A stretch of DNA of 64,000 bases from Muribaculaceae bacterium (GTDB lineage Bacteria > Bacteroidota > Bacteroidia > Bacteroidales > Muribaculaceae). Position 1 is the stretch's first letter, and each line of letters opens with the position of its first letter. Positions 10,261-18,748 of the stretch are shown here, one piece after another. The position numbers and the translations under genes were made by a program. Location: positions 16,570-80,569 of the forward strand of contig JAQVCR010000002.1 of assembly GCA_028689665.1 (NCBI GenBank). The letters are read 5' to 3'. Under the pieces are notes generated by a model that saw only the letters and a list, made by a program, of their open reading frames with translations, searched no databases and was not told the origin of the DNA.

Positions 10261-10824
10261 GTGGAAGAAACTGAAATATTAAATATGTTAAGGGGAGGGA
10301 ATAATCTCGCCTTTACTATGTTATATCATAAATATTCGGAGCAGGCATATACGCTGGCATTTAAGTATTTATGTAATAAGTCGATGGCAGAAGATGCCGT
10401 TCAGAATCTTTTTCTCAAAATATGGATAAAACGAGAGCAAATAGATGCCGGAGCACCATTTAATTATTATCTATTCACTATCCTCAAAAATGATTTACTT
10501 AATATTTTGCGTGATACTAAAAGCGAGGTCTTCAAGTTGGAAGACTGTCTTGAAGTTTTAAATAAGATAGACGATACCACTGAAAAAGAGACTCAAGAAA
10601 TAATAAAAGAGCAAAGTGCGATTCTAAGAAAAGCAATCGACTCACTTTCGCCACAGAAAAAAACTATTTTTGAATTAAAAGCGACCGGTGAATATTCAAA
10701 CGAACAAATAGCAAACAAATTAAACCTTTCAATAAACACTGTGAAATTTCAATACACTCAGTCGCTGAAAAAACTTAGAGAACTAGTAAGAACAATATCG
10801 ATAATACTGCTTTTTTTGAATTAA
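10261..10824 (+). CDS. ECF RNA polymerase sigma factor of polysaccharide locus 1
   Basis: A 187-residue sigma-70 family protein with region 2 (about 15-80, including DAVQNLFLKIWIKRE) and region 4 (about 125-178, helix-turn-helix with SNEQIANKLNLSINTVK). The start codon is GTG at 10261; an ATG at 10288 would remove part of region 2 helix 1, so GTG is preferred. It belongs to the ECF class paired with FecR-type anti-sigma factors that controls SusC/SusD loci in Bacteroidota, and the next gene is such an anti-sigma. No TAnnTTTG box was found in the 106 bp before the start. Confidence 0.93.
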   Translation: MEETEILNMLRGGNNLAFTMLYHKYSEQAYTLAFKYLCNKSMAEDAVQNLFLKIWIKREQIDAGAPFNYYLFTILKNDLLNILRDTKSEVFKLEDCLEVLNKIDDTTEKETQEIIKEQSAILRKAIDSLSPQKKTIFELKATGEYSNEQIANKLNLSINTVKFQYTQSLKKLRELVRTISIILLFLN

Positions 10825-10896
10825 TTTCCTTAATAAATAAATTTATTTGCATTAGGTATAATACTTTTTAATGATCAAAGTGTATTACTAATATAA

Positions 10897-11859
10897 ATGT
10901 TTACCACAAAAATGCAAAATACCAGCAACCAAGAAGAAATAATAGATAATATATCCTCATTAATAGATAAGGATATTGATATTCTTGTATCGGGGCATAA
11001 AATGGATATGTCGGGACTAAAAGTACCCGAATTCGACCAATATGGCGTGTATGAACGCATAATGGCAGATATCGAGACACAACGCACAACAAGATTAAGA
11101 AAGATATATTTTAGAGTAGCATCTATTGCCGCAGCTATCGCAATAATAGTTGGCGCATATTTTGCGACAAGTATATTCGTGGTCGATGAAGCGCCAATAT
11201 ATAGCGAAATATATGCTCCAAAAGGAGAGAAACTAGTAATTTTAATGACCGATGGTAGCCGGGTGTGGTTAAATGCCGACTCAAAACTTGAGTATCCCGA
11301 AGACTTCACTACTGCTTCGAGAAACGTAAGATTAACAGGCGAAGCATATTTTGAGGTAGCAAAAGACGAAGAACGCCCCTTTACCGTAACCGCCGACGAT
11401 GTCAATATAAGAGTTTTAGGAACAGCCTTTAATGTATCGGCTTATCCCACCGACAGTGAAATAATAACGACACTATGCACCGGTAAGATTTCGATAGGCG
11501 ACTTTAAGAAGAAAAATTATATAATGGCTCCGGGAGAGACGGCAGTTTATAACCGCCAGACATCAGAATATACGATAGTAAAAGATGACTTCTATTCAGA
11601 AGCCCCACAATGGAGAGATAATTATATGGCATTCAGAAATGCAACATTAGCCAATGTCTTAGAAAACTTGTCGAGACGATATGATATCGACTTCGTTGTC
11701 AAAGACAAAATCGTAAATACCTACACATATAATTTAATGTGCAACGTAAATGATCTAAGAAGTATTCTTGATATGATAAGCAATATTACCCCTGTAGGAT
11801 TTGAAAAGGTGTGCGAAGGAGAATATGCCGTAGTATCAAAAATGAAGTCAAAGAATTAA
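10897..11859 (+). CDS. FecR-family anti-sigma factor of locus 1
   Basis: 320 residues: a cytoplasmic N-terminal part expected to bind the sigma factor, one transmembrane helix at about 70-92 (ASIAAAIAIIVGAYFATSIF), a periplasmic FecR domain (about 105-205 with DGSRVWLNADSKLEYP and GEAYFEVAKDEERPF), and a C-terminal DUF4974-type domain (about 245-318). A second in-frame ATG at 10912 is an equally plausible start. It should hold the sigma factor inactive until the STN domain of the following SusC protein reports ligand. Confidence 0.93.
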   Translation: MFTTKMQNTSNQEEIIDNISSLIDKDIDILVSGHKMDMSGLKVPEFDQYGVYERIMADIETQRTTRLRKIYFRVASIAAAIAIIVGAYFATSIFVVDEAPIYSEIYAPKGEKLVILMTDGSRVWLNADSKLEYPEDFTTASRNVRLTGEAYFEVAKDEERPFTVTADDVNIRVLGTAFNVSAYPTDSEIITTLCTGKISIGDFKKKNYIMAPGETAVYNRQTSEYTIVKDDFYSEAPQWRDNYMAFRNATLANVLENLSRRYDIDFVVKDKIVNTYTYNLMCNVNDLRSILDMISNITPVGFEKVCEGEYAVVSKMKSKN

Positions 11860-11882
11860 CAAAGTTATTTTGTGATAATACC

Positions 11883-11911
11883 ATGATACCAAATACTAAA
11901 TTTAGTATCAT
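11883..11911. promoter_or_regulatory. nested inverted repeat between fecR and susC of locus 1
   Basis: ATGATAC (11883-11889) pairs with GTATCAT (11905-11911), and inside lies the perfect 14-bp palindrome TACTAAATTTAGTA (11894-11907). The two structures exclude each other. It may be a protein-binding site or an RNA switch in the leader. No T tract follows, so it is not a classical terminator. Confidence 0.45.
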
Positions 11912-11960
11912 ACTTTAGAAGAGTGATTAGTAATTATAATTAACTAAATATCTAATTTAT

Positions 11961-14900
11961 ATGAAAGAAAAGATTTTCTTCATGTCCCTAAAAAAAGTAG
12001 GGCTGGCGATAGCATTAGTGCTGTTGTTGCCGATTTCAGCTTTTTCACAGCAACAAATAGTAACTGTGAACATTAACAGTGTCCCCTTGAATAAAGCAAT
12101 GGCTCAAATTAGCAAGCAAGCTGGAATGAATGTAGCTTATAGTAAAGAGTTTGTCGATGTAGATCGTCTAGTAAGTCTCTCAGTATCTAATAAGAAACTT
12201 AACGAAGCACTCGCAATCTTATTTAAAGGCACCGATGTAGGATTTAAATTTCAAAACAACAACATTCTGCTTTACAAGAAAAGTAGCCAAGTTGAAAAGG
12301 AAGGCGAAACTACAGGAATCACAGTTAATGGTTTAGTACTAGATAAAGTAACAGGCGAGCCGGTTATCGGAGCTACTGTTCTAGTAGAAGGAACTAATAT
12401 AGGCGCTGCAACCGACTATGATGGTAAATTTACTCTTAGAATGAACGAGAACTCAACATTAACAGTATCATATGTAGGTTACAATTCTTACACACAGCAG
12501 GTGCGTCGAGGAGGAGATATTACTATCAATCTAAAAGAAAATGCAACACAACTAGAAGACTTAGTGGTTGTAGGTTACGGAACGCAAAAGAAATTAAACT
12601 TAACCGGAGCTGTTTCGATGGTAAAAGGAGATGTCTTAGAGAATCGTCCTATTACTACCGTAGGAGCCGGACTTCAAGGAGCTATTCCCGGTGTTACAAT
12701 TACACAAGCAACCGGAGAACCGGGATCTGCACCCAGTATCAGAGTTCGTGGTGTGAGTACAATTAACAGTAGCACAAGTCCACTTGTATTGATCGACGGA
12801 GTAGCCGGCGGAGATATGAACTTATTGAACCCAGCAGATATAGAAAGCGTATCGGTACTAAAAGATGCTGCATCTGCAGCCATTTATGGAGCTCGAGCAG
12901 CTAACGGCGTAATCTTGATTACTACCAAAACAGGAAAATCGAAAGAGAAAGCAACACTATCATATAATGGTTATGTAGGATGGCAGACCCCAACAGCACA
13001 ACCCGAGCTAGTAAGTGGTCGTGAATATATGGACTTGCAGAACGAAGCAATGTCGGCCGCCGGTTTTTCAAAACCATACGATGACGAAGCCTATAAAAAA
13101 TATGATTCAGGACTATTCCCAAACGAGTTTTCAAATACCGACTGGATTGGCGAAGTGTATAAAAAGAGTGCATTCCAGACAGGTCACAATTTAAGCGTAA
13201 GAGGCGGTAGCGATAAAAGCTCTTATTTCTTATCTTACGGATTCTTAGATCAAGACGGACTAGTAGTAGGCGATTCTTTCAAATCACGCCGACACAATGC
13301 CAGATTGAGCGTAAATACAACAGTATTTGATAAATTGAAAATTAATGGAAACATGAGCTTTGTAGATTTCTATAAAAGCGAATGTGGATACAGTGGTACA
13401 TCGGGAGTGTTTCGTTTAGCACAAAGAATGTCGCCACTTCTACCGGTAAAATGGCAAGAGCAGGCAGCCGACGGAATGTGGAACGAATTACCATATTATT
13501 CAAATGGAATGGTAAGAAACCCATTAGATGTAGCATATAACTCAGGAACAAATAAAAGAAAATCAAGAGTATTCAATGGTATCGTAGGTGCCGATTGGAA
13601 TATCTTTGATGAATTACACTTAACCGGACAATATTCGGCAAATTATTATTTTCGTGCAACCGATGAGTTTAATCCCGTAATGCCACAGTATTTCTCAGAT
13701 GGTACTCCAAAACCTGAAAATGTAGATTTAAGAAACTCAGTGTATCAAGCACAATTAGACATTCTTAGCCAAACATTGCAGGCAACATTGAAATATAACA
13801 AGACAATAGCCGAAAAGCACGAGATAGGAGCATTGCTAGGATTCTCACAAGAGTGGGAAGAAAGAGGATCGCTATCGGCAAGCAGAAAGAACATACTTAT
13901 CGATGGAATCGAGGTTGTTGATGCCGGTACAGAAGATATAGCCAACTCAGGAACAAAAGAATCGTGGGCATTAATGTCTTACTTTGGTCGTGTTAATTAC
14001 GCATTCGACGGCAAATATCTAGTGGAAGCAAATATGCGTATTGACGGAACATCACGTTTCAATAAAGATAATCGTTGGGGATATTTCCCATCATTCTCAG
14101 CAGGATGGAACTTCTATAGAGAATCATTTATGGAATGGGCAAAACCTTATTTGACAACAGGTAAATTAAGAGCATCGTGGGGTGAGCTAGGTAACCAAAA
14201 TGTAGGTAGCACATATTATCCTTATTTGACATCAATCGAAAGAATAGAGAAATCATATCCTATTGGTGGAATTTCTAACGTAGGTTTCCTTCAGACAAAA
14301 CTAGGAAACAAAGACATCAAATGGGAAACCATCAGAATGTTCAATATCGGTATCGATATGAGCTTCTTTGACAACCGACTAGGCGTTAACTTCGACTGGT
14401 ATAAGAAAAATAACTTGAATGCACTGGTACAACCAATATTCCCTACATTAGTAGGTATTACAGGTTCGGCTAATCTACCTTATGAAAATATGGGTGAAAT
14501 AGAAAATAAAGGTTGGGAGCTAGGACTTTCATGGCGCGACAAGATTGGCGAAGTTAAATATAGTGTAGACTTCAATTTATCTGATTCAAGAAATAAAATT
14601 ATCGACTTAGGTCATAGTAATCCATCACTTAGCGAAAAAATACGCCGAGTAGGTGATCCAATTGGAGCATACTATGGCTATCTAACCGACGGACTAGCAC
14701 AAGCAAGCGACTTTGAAGGCTATGATGAAAAAACAGGAAAATATTTCAATCCAAAATTTGCAGTTCCAAAGGCAGCTGAAGGAGTAGTACAACCCGGTGA
14801 TATAAAATATCGCGATGTAACAGGCGAAGGCACAGTAGATGAAAAAGATAAAGTAGTATTTGGCGATCCATATCCACACTTTATATATTCATTGAAAGGT

Positions 14901-15347
14901 CAAGTAGCATGGAGAGGAATCGACTTTAGCTTCTATTTCCAAGGAGTAGGTCAAGTAAACGGATACCTAAAAGACGAGGCACGCCACTGCTTTATCAACG
15001 ATTATTCAATTCCAAAAGTAGAGCATTTAGATCGTTGGACACCAACCAACACAGGCGCACAATATCCACGTCTTTATCAAGCACAGACACATAACTTGCT
15101 ATTCAGTGATTACTGGTTAGAAGATGCTTCATATTTAAGATTGAAGAATATACAGATAGGTTACACCCTACCAAAAAAATGGTTAGCACCAGCAAAGATA
15201 ACCAACCTACGCGTGTATGCATCGGCTGATAACTTGCTAACATTTACAAAATACTTTGGAGGCTATGACCCAGAGGTAAGAGAGACTAGCGGTGATTCAT
15301 ATCCTCAAGTTAAAACATATATTTTCGGATTGCAATTAACTTTCTAA
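11961..15347 (+). CDS. SusC/RagA TonB-linked outer-membrane transporter with STN signalling domain (locus 1)
   Basis: 1128 residues. Order of parts: signal peptide (about 1-30, ending FSQQ), STN domain (about 33-110) that contacts the FecR anti-sigma, carboxypeptidase-D-like regulatory domain (about 122-205, GLVLDKVTGEPVIGATVLVE), the DLVVVGYGTQKK motif before the plug, plug domain, and a 22-strand barrel ending in YIFGLQLTF. It imports glycan fragments bound by SusD using TonB energy. The STN domain marks it as a signal transducer as well as a transporter. SusD follows 13 bp later. Confidence 0.97.
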   Translation: MKEKIFFMSLKKVGLAIALVLLLPISAFSQQQIVTVNINSVPLNKAMAQISKQAGMNVAYSKEFVDVDRLVSLSVSNKKLNEALAILFKGTDVGFKFQNNNILLYKKSSQVEKEGETTGITVNGLVLDKVTGEPVIGATVLVEGTNIGAATDYDGKFTLRMNENSTLTVSYVGYNSYTQQVRRGGDITINLKENATQLEDLVVVGYGTQKKLNLTGAVSMVKGDVLENRPITTVGAGLQGAIPGVTITQATGEPGSAPSIRVRGVSTINSSTSPLVLIDGVAGGDMNLLNPADIESVSVLKDAASAAIYGARAANGVILITTKTGKSKEKATLSYNGYVGWQTPTAQPELVSGREYMDLQNEAMSAAGFSKPYDDEAYKKYDSGLFPNEFSNTDWIGEVYKKSAFQTGHNLSVRGGSDKSSYFLSYGFLDQDGLVVGDSFKSRRHNARLSVNTTVFDKLKINGNMSFVDFYKSECGYSGTSGVFRLAQRMSPLLPVKWQEQAADGMWNELPYYSNGMVRNPLDVAYNSGTNKRKSRVFNGIVGADWNIFDELHLTGQYSANYYFRATDEFNPVMPQYFSDGTPKPENVDLRNSVYQAQLDILSQTLQATLKYNKTIAEKHEIGALLGFSQEWEERGSLSASRKNILIDGIEVVDAGTEDIANSGTKESWALMSYFGRVNYAFDGKYLVEANMRIDGTSRFNKDNRWGYFPSFSAGWNFYRESFMEWAKPYLTTGKLRASWGELGNQNVGSTYYPYLTSIERIEKSYPIGGISNVGFLQTKLGNKDIKWETIRMFNIGIDMSFFDNRLGVNFDWYKKNNLNALVQPIFPTLVGITGSANLPYENMGEIENKGWELGLSWRDKIGEVKYSVDFNLSDSRNKIIDLGHSNPSLSEKIRRVGDPIGAYYGYLTDGLAQASDFEGYDEKTGKYFNPKFAVPKAAEGVVQPGDIKYRDVTGEGTVDEKDKVVFGDPYPHFIYSLKGQVAWRGIDFSFYFQGVGQVNGYLKDEARHCFINDYSIPKVEHLDRWTPTNTGAQYPRLYQAQTHNLLFSDYWLEDASYLRLKNIQIGYTLPKKWLAPAKITNLRVYASADNLLTFTKYFGGYDPEVRETSGDSYPQVKTYIFGLQLTF

Positions 15348-15360
15348 AAGACAATATACA

Positions 15361-17091
15361 ATGAAAAAGATAAAATATTCAGTTATAGCATTACTATTAT
15401 TAGTCTCATCTTCATGTAGCGATTTCTTAGATCACTATCCACAGGACTCGACCACAAATGAGACATTCTGGAATACAGAAGCACAACTTCGAGCATCGGT
15501 ATATCCTTGTTACGAGGCATTATATAAAGATTTCTTAGTTAACTGGAGCGAGTCGACAGCCGAAACAGTAATGTGGGGAAATATCACTAGTGGATTGAGC
15601 AAAGTGTCGGGAGGTAAGCATGCTTATACCGATGGCTTCCCATTCACAACCTATTGGCAACAAGCATACGGCTATGTTTATCGTTGCAATAACTTCTTAG
15701 ACAATTACGACAGATGTCCTATTGCCCAAGATAAAAAAGATGTTTATGCGGGCGAGGTAAAAGTGTTAAGAGCTTATTTATACTTCTTGCTCACCACATT
15801 CTGGGGCGATGTACCATATATCGACCATGTAATCACAGCCGATGAGGCTTATATTGAAAGAACATCGCGAGCCGTAGTTATTGATAATATAATGGAAGAT
15901 TTGAAGTGGGCAGCAAGCAAATTGCCTGCCGGCCGACAATTAGGTAGCGAAGTAGGTCGTATCGATCGTTGGGGCGCATTAGCATTGCGTGCAAGAATAG
16001 CACTTCAAAACGAACGTTGGGACGAAGCCTCAAAAGATGCAGCCGAGATAATAGAGAAAGGTCCTTATGGATTATTTAATTATTCAGATATATTCCATGC
16101 AATAGGAGATACTGAAACAAATTCAGCAAATAACGAAGCAATTATTTACAGTTTGTATGTACCCGATGTAAGAATGAATAATTTATCAAACGAGACATGT
16201 TGTCCTGTTGATTATATTCGTCTTAATCCAACAAAGACTCTTATTGATGCCTATTTATGTACCGATGGAAAGCCTGCTAAAACAGGTTTGGAATATTACA
16301 AAAAGACAAATGTAGCGACATCTCCGCTTTATACCTTCCCCGAGCAACATTATAAAGATTATTTCCAAAACAGAGACCCACGTATGGCAATGACATTATA
16401 TTGTCCCGGAGAAAAATGGCCGGGTGGTGATGATGGCGATACTGAAGTGAGAAAACCAAATGCAATATTTAATTTACCTCGTTTTGCTACATTGCAACAA
16501 GGAAATAATGGAGCAAACGGACGTACAGGTTTCTACTTAAAGAAATATAATGATTTTGAGTCGGCAGGACTTTATAATCAAGCACATCAGAATCTTAATG
16601 TAATTCGTTTCGCAGAAGTTCTATTAATCTGGGCAGAAGCAAAATTTGAAATGCAAGGCAAGACATTAACTCAAGATCAGATCGACTATTCAATCAATAA
16701 GCTCCGTAACCGTGTAGGAATGCACCCAATGCTACTAAGCGAATTGAAAGCATGGAATATGGATCTACAGACCGAATTACGTCGCGAGCGTCGTATTGAG
16801 CTAGCTGCTGAAGGAATGCGATATGCCGATGTAATGAGATGGCGCGAAGGCGAGTTGAGATTTGGTAGAGCGATAACCGGTCCAAGCGAGCTAGTATGTA
16901 AGCACGATTTAGGTCGCAGCCCATATTCAGATAATGGTGTAGACGAATTTGGCGATGTAATATTTGAAAAATCGACAGCCGAAGGAGGCGTAAGATATTT
17001 CGATGCAACAATGCATTATCTATGGCCTGTACCATATGCAGAACGTGTGAAGAACCCTCTATTGGGACAAAATCCCGGCTGGCCGGAATAA
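15361..17091 (+). CDS. SusD/RagB surface glycan-binding lipoprotein (locus 1)
   Basis: 576 residues with a type II signal peptide (lipobox VSSSC, mature Cys near residue 19, followed by SDFLD). The N-terminal SusD-like domain (about 20-230, TPR-type helices) and the C-terminal RagB/SusD domain (about 290-576, with the AEVLLIWAEAKFEM helix and the RRERRIELAAEGMRYADVMRW segment) are complete. It forms the lid of the SusC transporter and binds the target glycan at the cell surface. Confidence 0.96.
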   Translation: MKKIKYSVIALLLLVSSSCSDFLDHYPQDSTTNETFWNTEAQLRASVYPCYEALYKDFLVNWSESTAETVMWGNITSGLSKVSGGKHAYTDGFPFTTYWQQAYGYVYRCNNFLDNYDRCPIAQDKKDVYAGEVKVLRAYLYFLLTTFWGDVPYIDHVITADEAYIERTSRAVVIDNIMEDLKWAASKLPAGRQLGSEVGRIDRWGALALRARIALQNERWDEASKDAAEIIEKGPYGLFNYSDIFHAIGDTETNSANNEAIIYSLYVPDVRMNNLSNETCCPVDYIRLNPTKTLIDAYLCTDGKPAKTGLEYYKKTNVATSPLYTFPEQHYKDYFQNRDPRMAMTLYCPGEKWPGGDDGDTEVRKPNAIFNLPRFATLQQGNNGANGRTGFYLKKYNDFESAGLYNQAHQNLNVIRFAEVLLIWAEAKFEMQGKTLTQDQIDYSINKLRNRVGMHPMLLSELKAWNMDLQTELRRERRIELAAEGMRYADVMRWREGELRFGRAITGPSELVCKHDLGRSPYSDNGVDEFGDVIFEKSTAEGGVRYFDATMHYLWPVPYAERVKNPLLGQNPGWPE

Positions 17092-17100
17092 CAATAATTT

Positions 17101-17961
17101 ATGAATAACATTATAAAACAATTAATATTAGTTCTAGCACTGGGGTTAGTTTACAGTTGTGGCAATGATACTAATTCTCCTGAACCTCCGGAAACAGTAA
17201 ATCCGGGGGGCGGGGGAACTAAGAAATCCTTTGTAGTGATGAGCTATAATGTAAAGCATTGCTCACCTTATTATGGAGTGTCGGGAGAAGACACTACCCC
17301 CAATCCATATAATGTGGCTCAAGTGATAAAGAAGTTTAGCCCCGATGTGGTTTTTCTTCAAGAAATCGACAGTTGCAATACGAGGAGTGGAATAAGTGTA
17401 GACCAATCGAAGGAGCTAGCCAAGCTTGCAGGGTATCCATATTATAGCTTCTTTAAAATAATGGATTACAGGAGTGGAAAATATGGGCTAGCATTGCTAT
17501 CCAAATATCCGCTAAACGACTGTGTAAGCCAAAAAATCCCCGATGCTATCGACGGTGTTACATTGAAAAATAATGCACTAGGCACAGCTAATATAACATA
17601 TAATGGCAAGAATATTACCCTAGCGGTAACACACTTGTCGACAATACAAACTGAGCGAGATAAGCAATTGCCATTTATACTAGACAATATATTATCGAAA
17701 TATAAAGGTACTGTAATATTTGCAGGCGATTTCAATGCACGCCCCGATAATAATACGATAATGCAATTGACCGCAGGAGGCTTTACCCGCACAAATAAGA
17801 ATCCAGCCAATTTCACGATACCCTCGAACAATCCTAATCGAGAAATTGATTATATTTCTTATCGACCGGCTACAGCATTTAATGTAAAGTCGCATATTGT
17901 GTTAACAGGTATCAATGCATCAGATCACCTTCCAATAATCTCATCTTTAGAAATACAATAA
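17101..17961 (+). CDS. endonuclease/exonuclease/phosphatase-fold lipoprotein (EEP 1)
   Basis: 286 residues with a lipoprotein signal (LVYSC, mature Cys near residue 20) and a Gly/Pro linker. The EEP domain runs from about 43 to 286. Catalytic motifs are present: MSYNVKH, FLQEIDS (metal-binding Glu), GDFNARP and the final SDHLP with Asp-His. Family members cleave phosphodiester or phosphomonoester bonds in DNA, lipids or inositol phosphates. As a surface or periplasmic lipoprotein in a glycan locus, it more likely acts on a phosphorylated or phosphodiester-linked glycan; this is inference. Confidence 0.88.
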   Translation: MNNIIKQLILVLALGLVYSCGNDTNSPEPPETVNPGGGGTKKSFVVMSYNVKHCSPYYGVSGEDTTPNPYNVAQVIKKFSPDVVFLQEIDSCNTRSGISVDQSKELAKLAGYPYYSFFKIMDYRSGKYGLALLSKYPLNDCVSQKIPDAIDGVTLKNNALGTANITYNGKNITLAVTHLSTIQTERDKQLPFILDNILSKYKGTVIFAGDFNARPDNNTIMQLTAGGFTRTNKNPANFTIPSNNPNREIDYISYRPATAFNVKSHIVLTGINASDHLPIISSLEIQ

Positions 17962-17968
17962 AAGAAAA

Positions 17969-18748
17969 ATGAAAACTATAAGTAAATTATTATTAATTCT
18001 ATCGTTAGCTTTAACTTTTACAGTGTCGGCTCAAGACACATTGAGAGTGAAAGTAATGACTTATAACCTTAGATTTGGAGAATTAGCTACACTCGATGAG
18101 CTAGCTTCTCACATCAAATCATTTAAACCCGATTTTGTAGCTTTGCAAGAAGTCGATTGCCATGTCAATCGTAAAAGAGCAGCACATCAAGCAGGAAAAG
18201 ACTTTATTGCCGAACTAGCATTTAAGAGTGGAATGTTTGGTCTTTATGGTCGCACTATCGACTATGCAGGAGGATATTACGGAATAGGTATATTATCAAA
18301 ATTTCCATATATTTCAACACAGAAAACTATGTTACCACGTCCGCTTCCTCACGAACCAAGAGCTTTATTAGAGGGCGTATTTGAAATGGGAAATGATACA
18401 ATTATATTTGCTTCAACACACCTAGATGTAAAAGAAGAATCAACCCGTGTGGCACAAGCACAATTTATATCCGATCATTTTAAAGGAGCGAAATATCCTA
18501 TTATTTTAGGTGGCGACTTTAATGCACGTCCATATTCAAAGCCAATCAAGGATATTATGATGAAGAGCTGGTTTCAAGGAACGAATGATGATTTGACAAT
18601 TCCGTCATGGGGACCAACAGTGAAAATAGATTATCTATTTGCACGCCCAATGAAAGGCTGGAGAGTTGTAAGCACACAGACTATTCAATCACAACTATCT
18701 GATCACCTTCCAATTGTAACAATTTTTGAATACATAAAAGAAAAATAA
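17969..18748 (+). CDS. endonuclease/exonuclease/phosphatase-fold secreted protein (EEP 2)
   Basis: 259 residues with a Sec signal peptide (cleavage after TVSA near residue 21). The motifs TYNLRFG, LQEVDCH, STHLDV, GGDFNARP and LSDHLPI are all present, so catalysis looks intact. It starts 7 bp after EEP 1 and its stop overlaps the GH127-like start by one base (TAATG), showing tight co-expression. It is a paralogue of EEP 1 and EEP 3 rather than a recent duplicate, since identity outside the motifs is low by eye. The substrate is unknown. Confidence 0.87.
   Translation: MKTISKLLLILSLALTFTVSAQDTLRVKVMTYNLRFGELATLDELASHIKSFKPDFVALQEVDCHVNRKRAAHQAGKDFIAELAFKSGMFGLYGRTIDYAGGYYGIGILSKFPYISTQKTMLPRPLPHEPRALLEGVFEMGNDTIIFASTHLDVKEESTRVAQAQFISDHFKGAKYPIILGGDFNARPYSKPIKDIMMKSWFQGTNDDLTIPSWGPTVKIDYLFARPMKGWRVVSTQTIQSQLSDHLPIVTIFEYIKEK

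Noticed and set aside
10875-11405. 176-codon minus-strand frame opposite fecR
   Set aside because: The composition is that of a reverse-frame shadow of the FecR gene, with no motif. A possible antisense RNA would be non-coding.
11883-11911. Intrinsic terminator between fecR and susC
   Set aside because: The hairpin is AT-rich and is not followed by a T tract.
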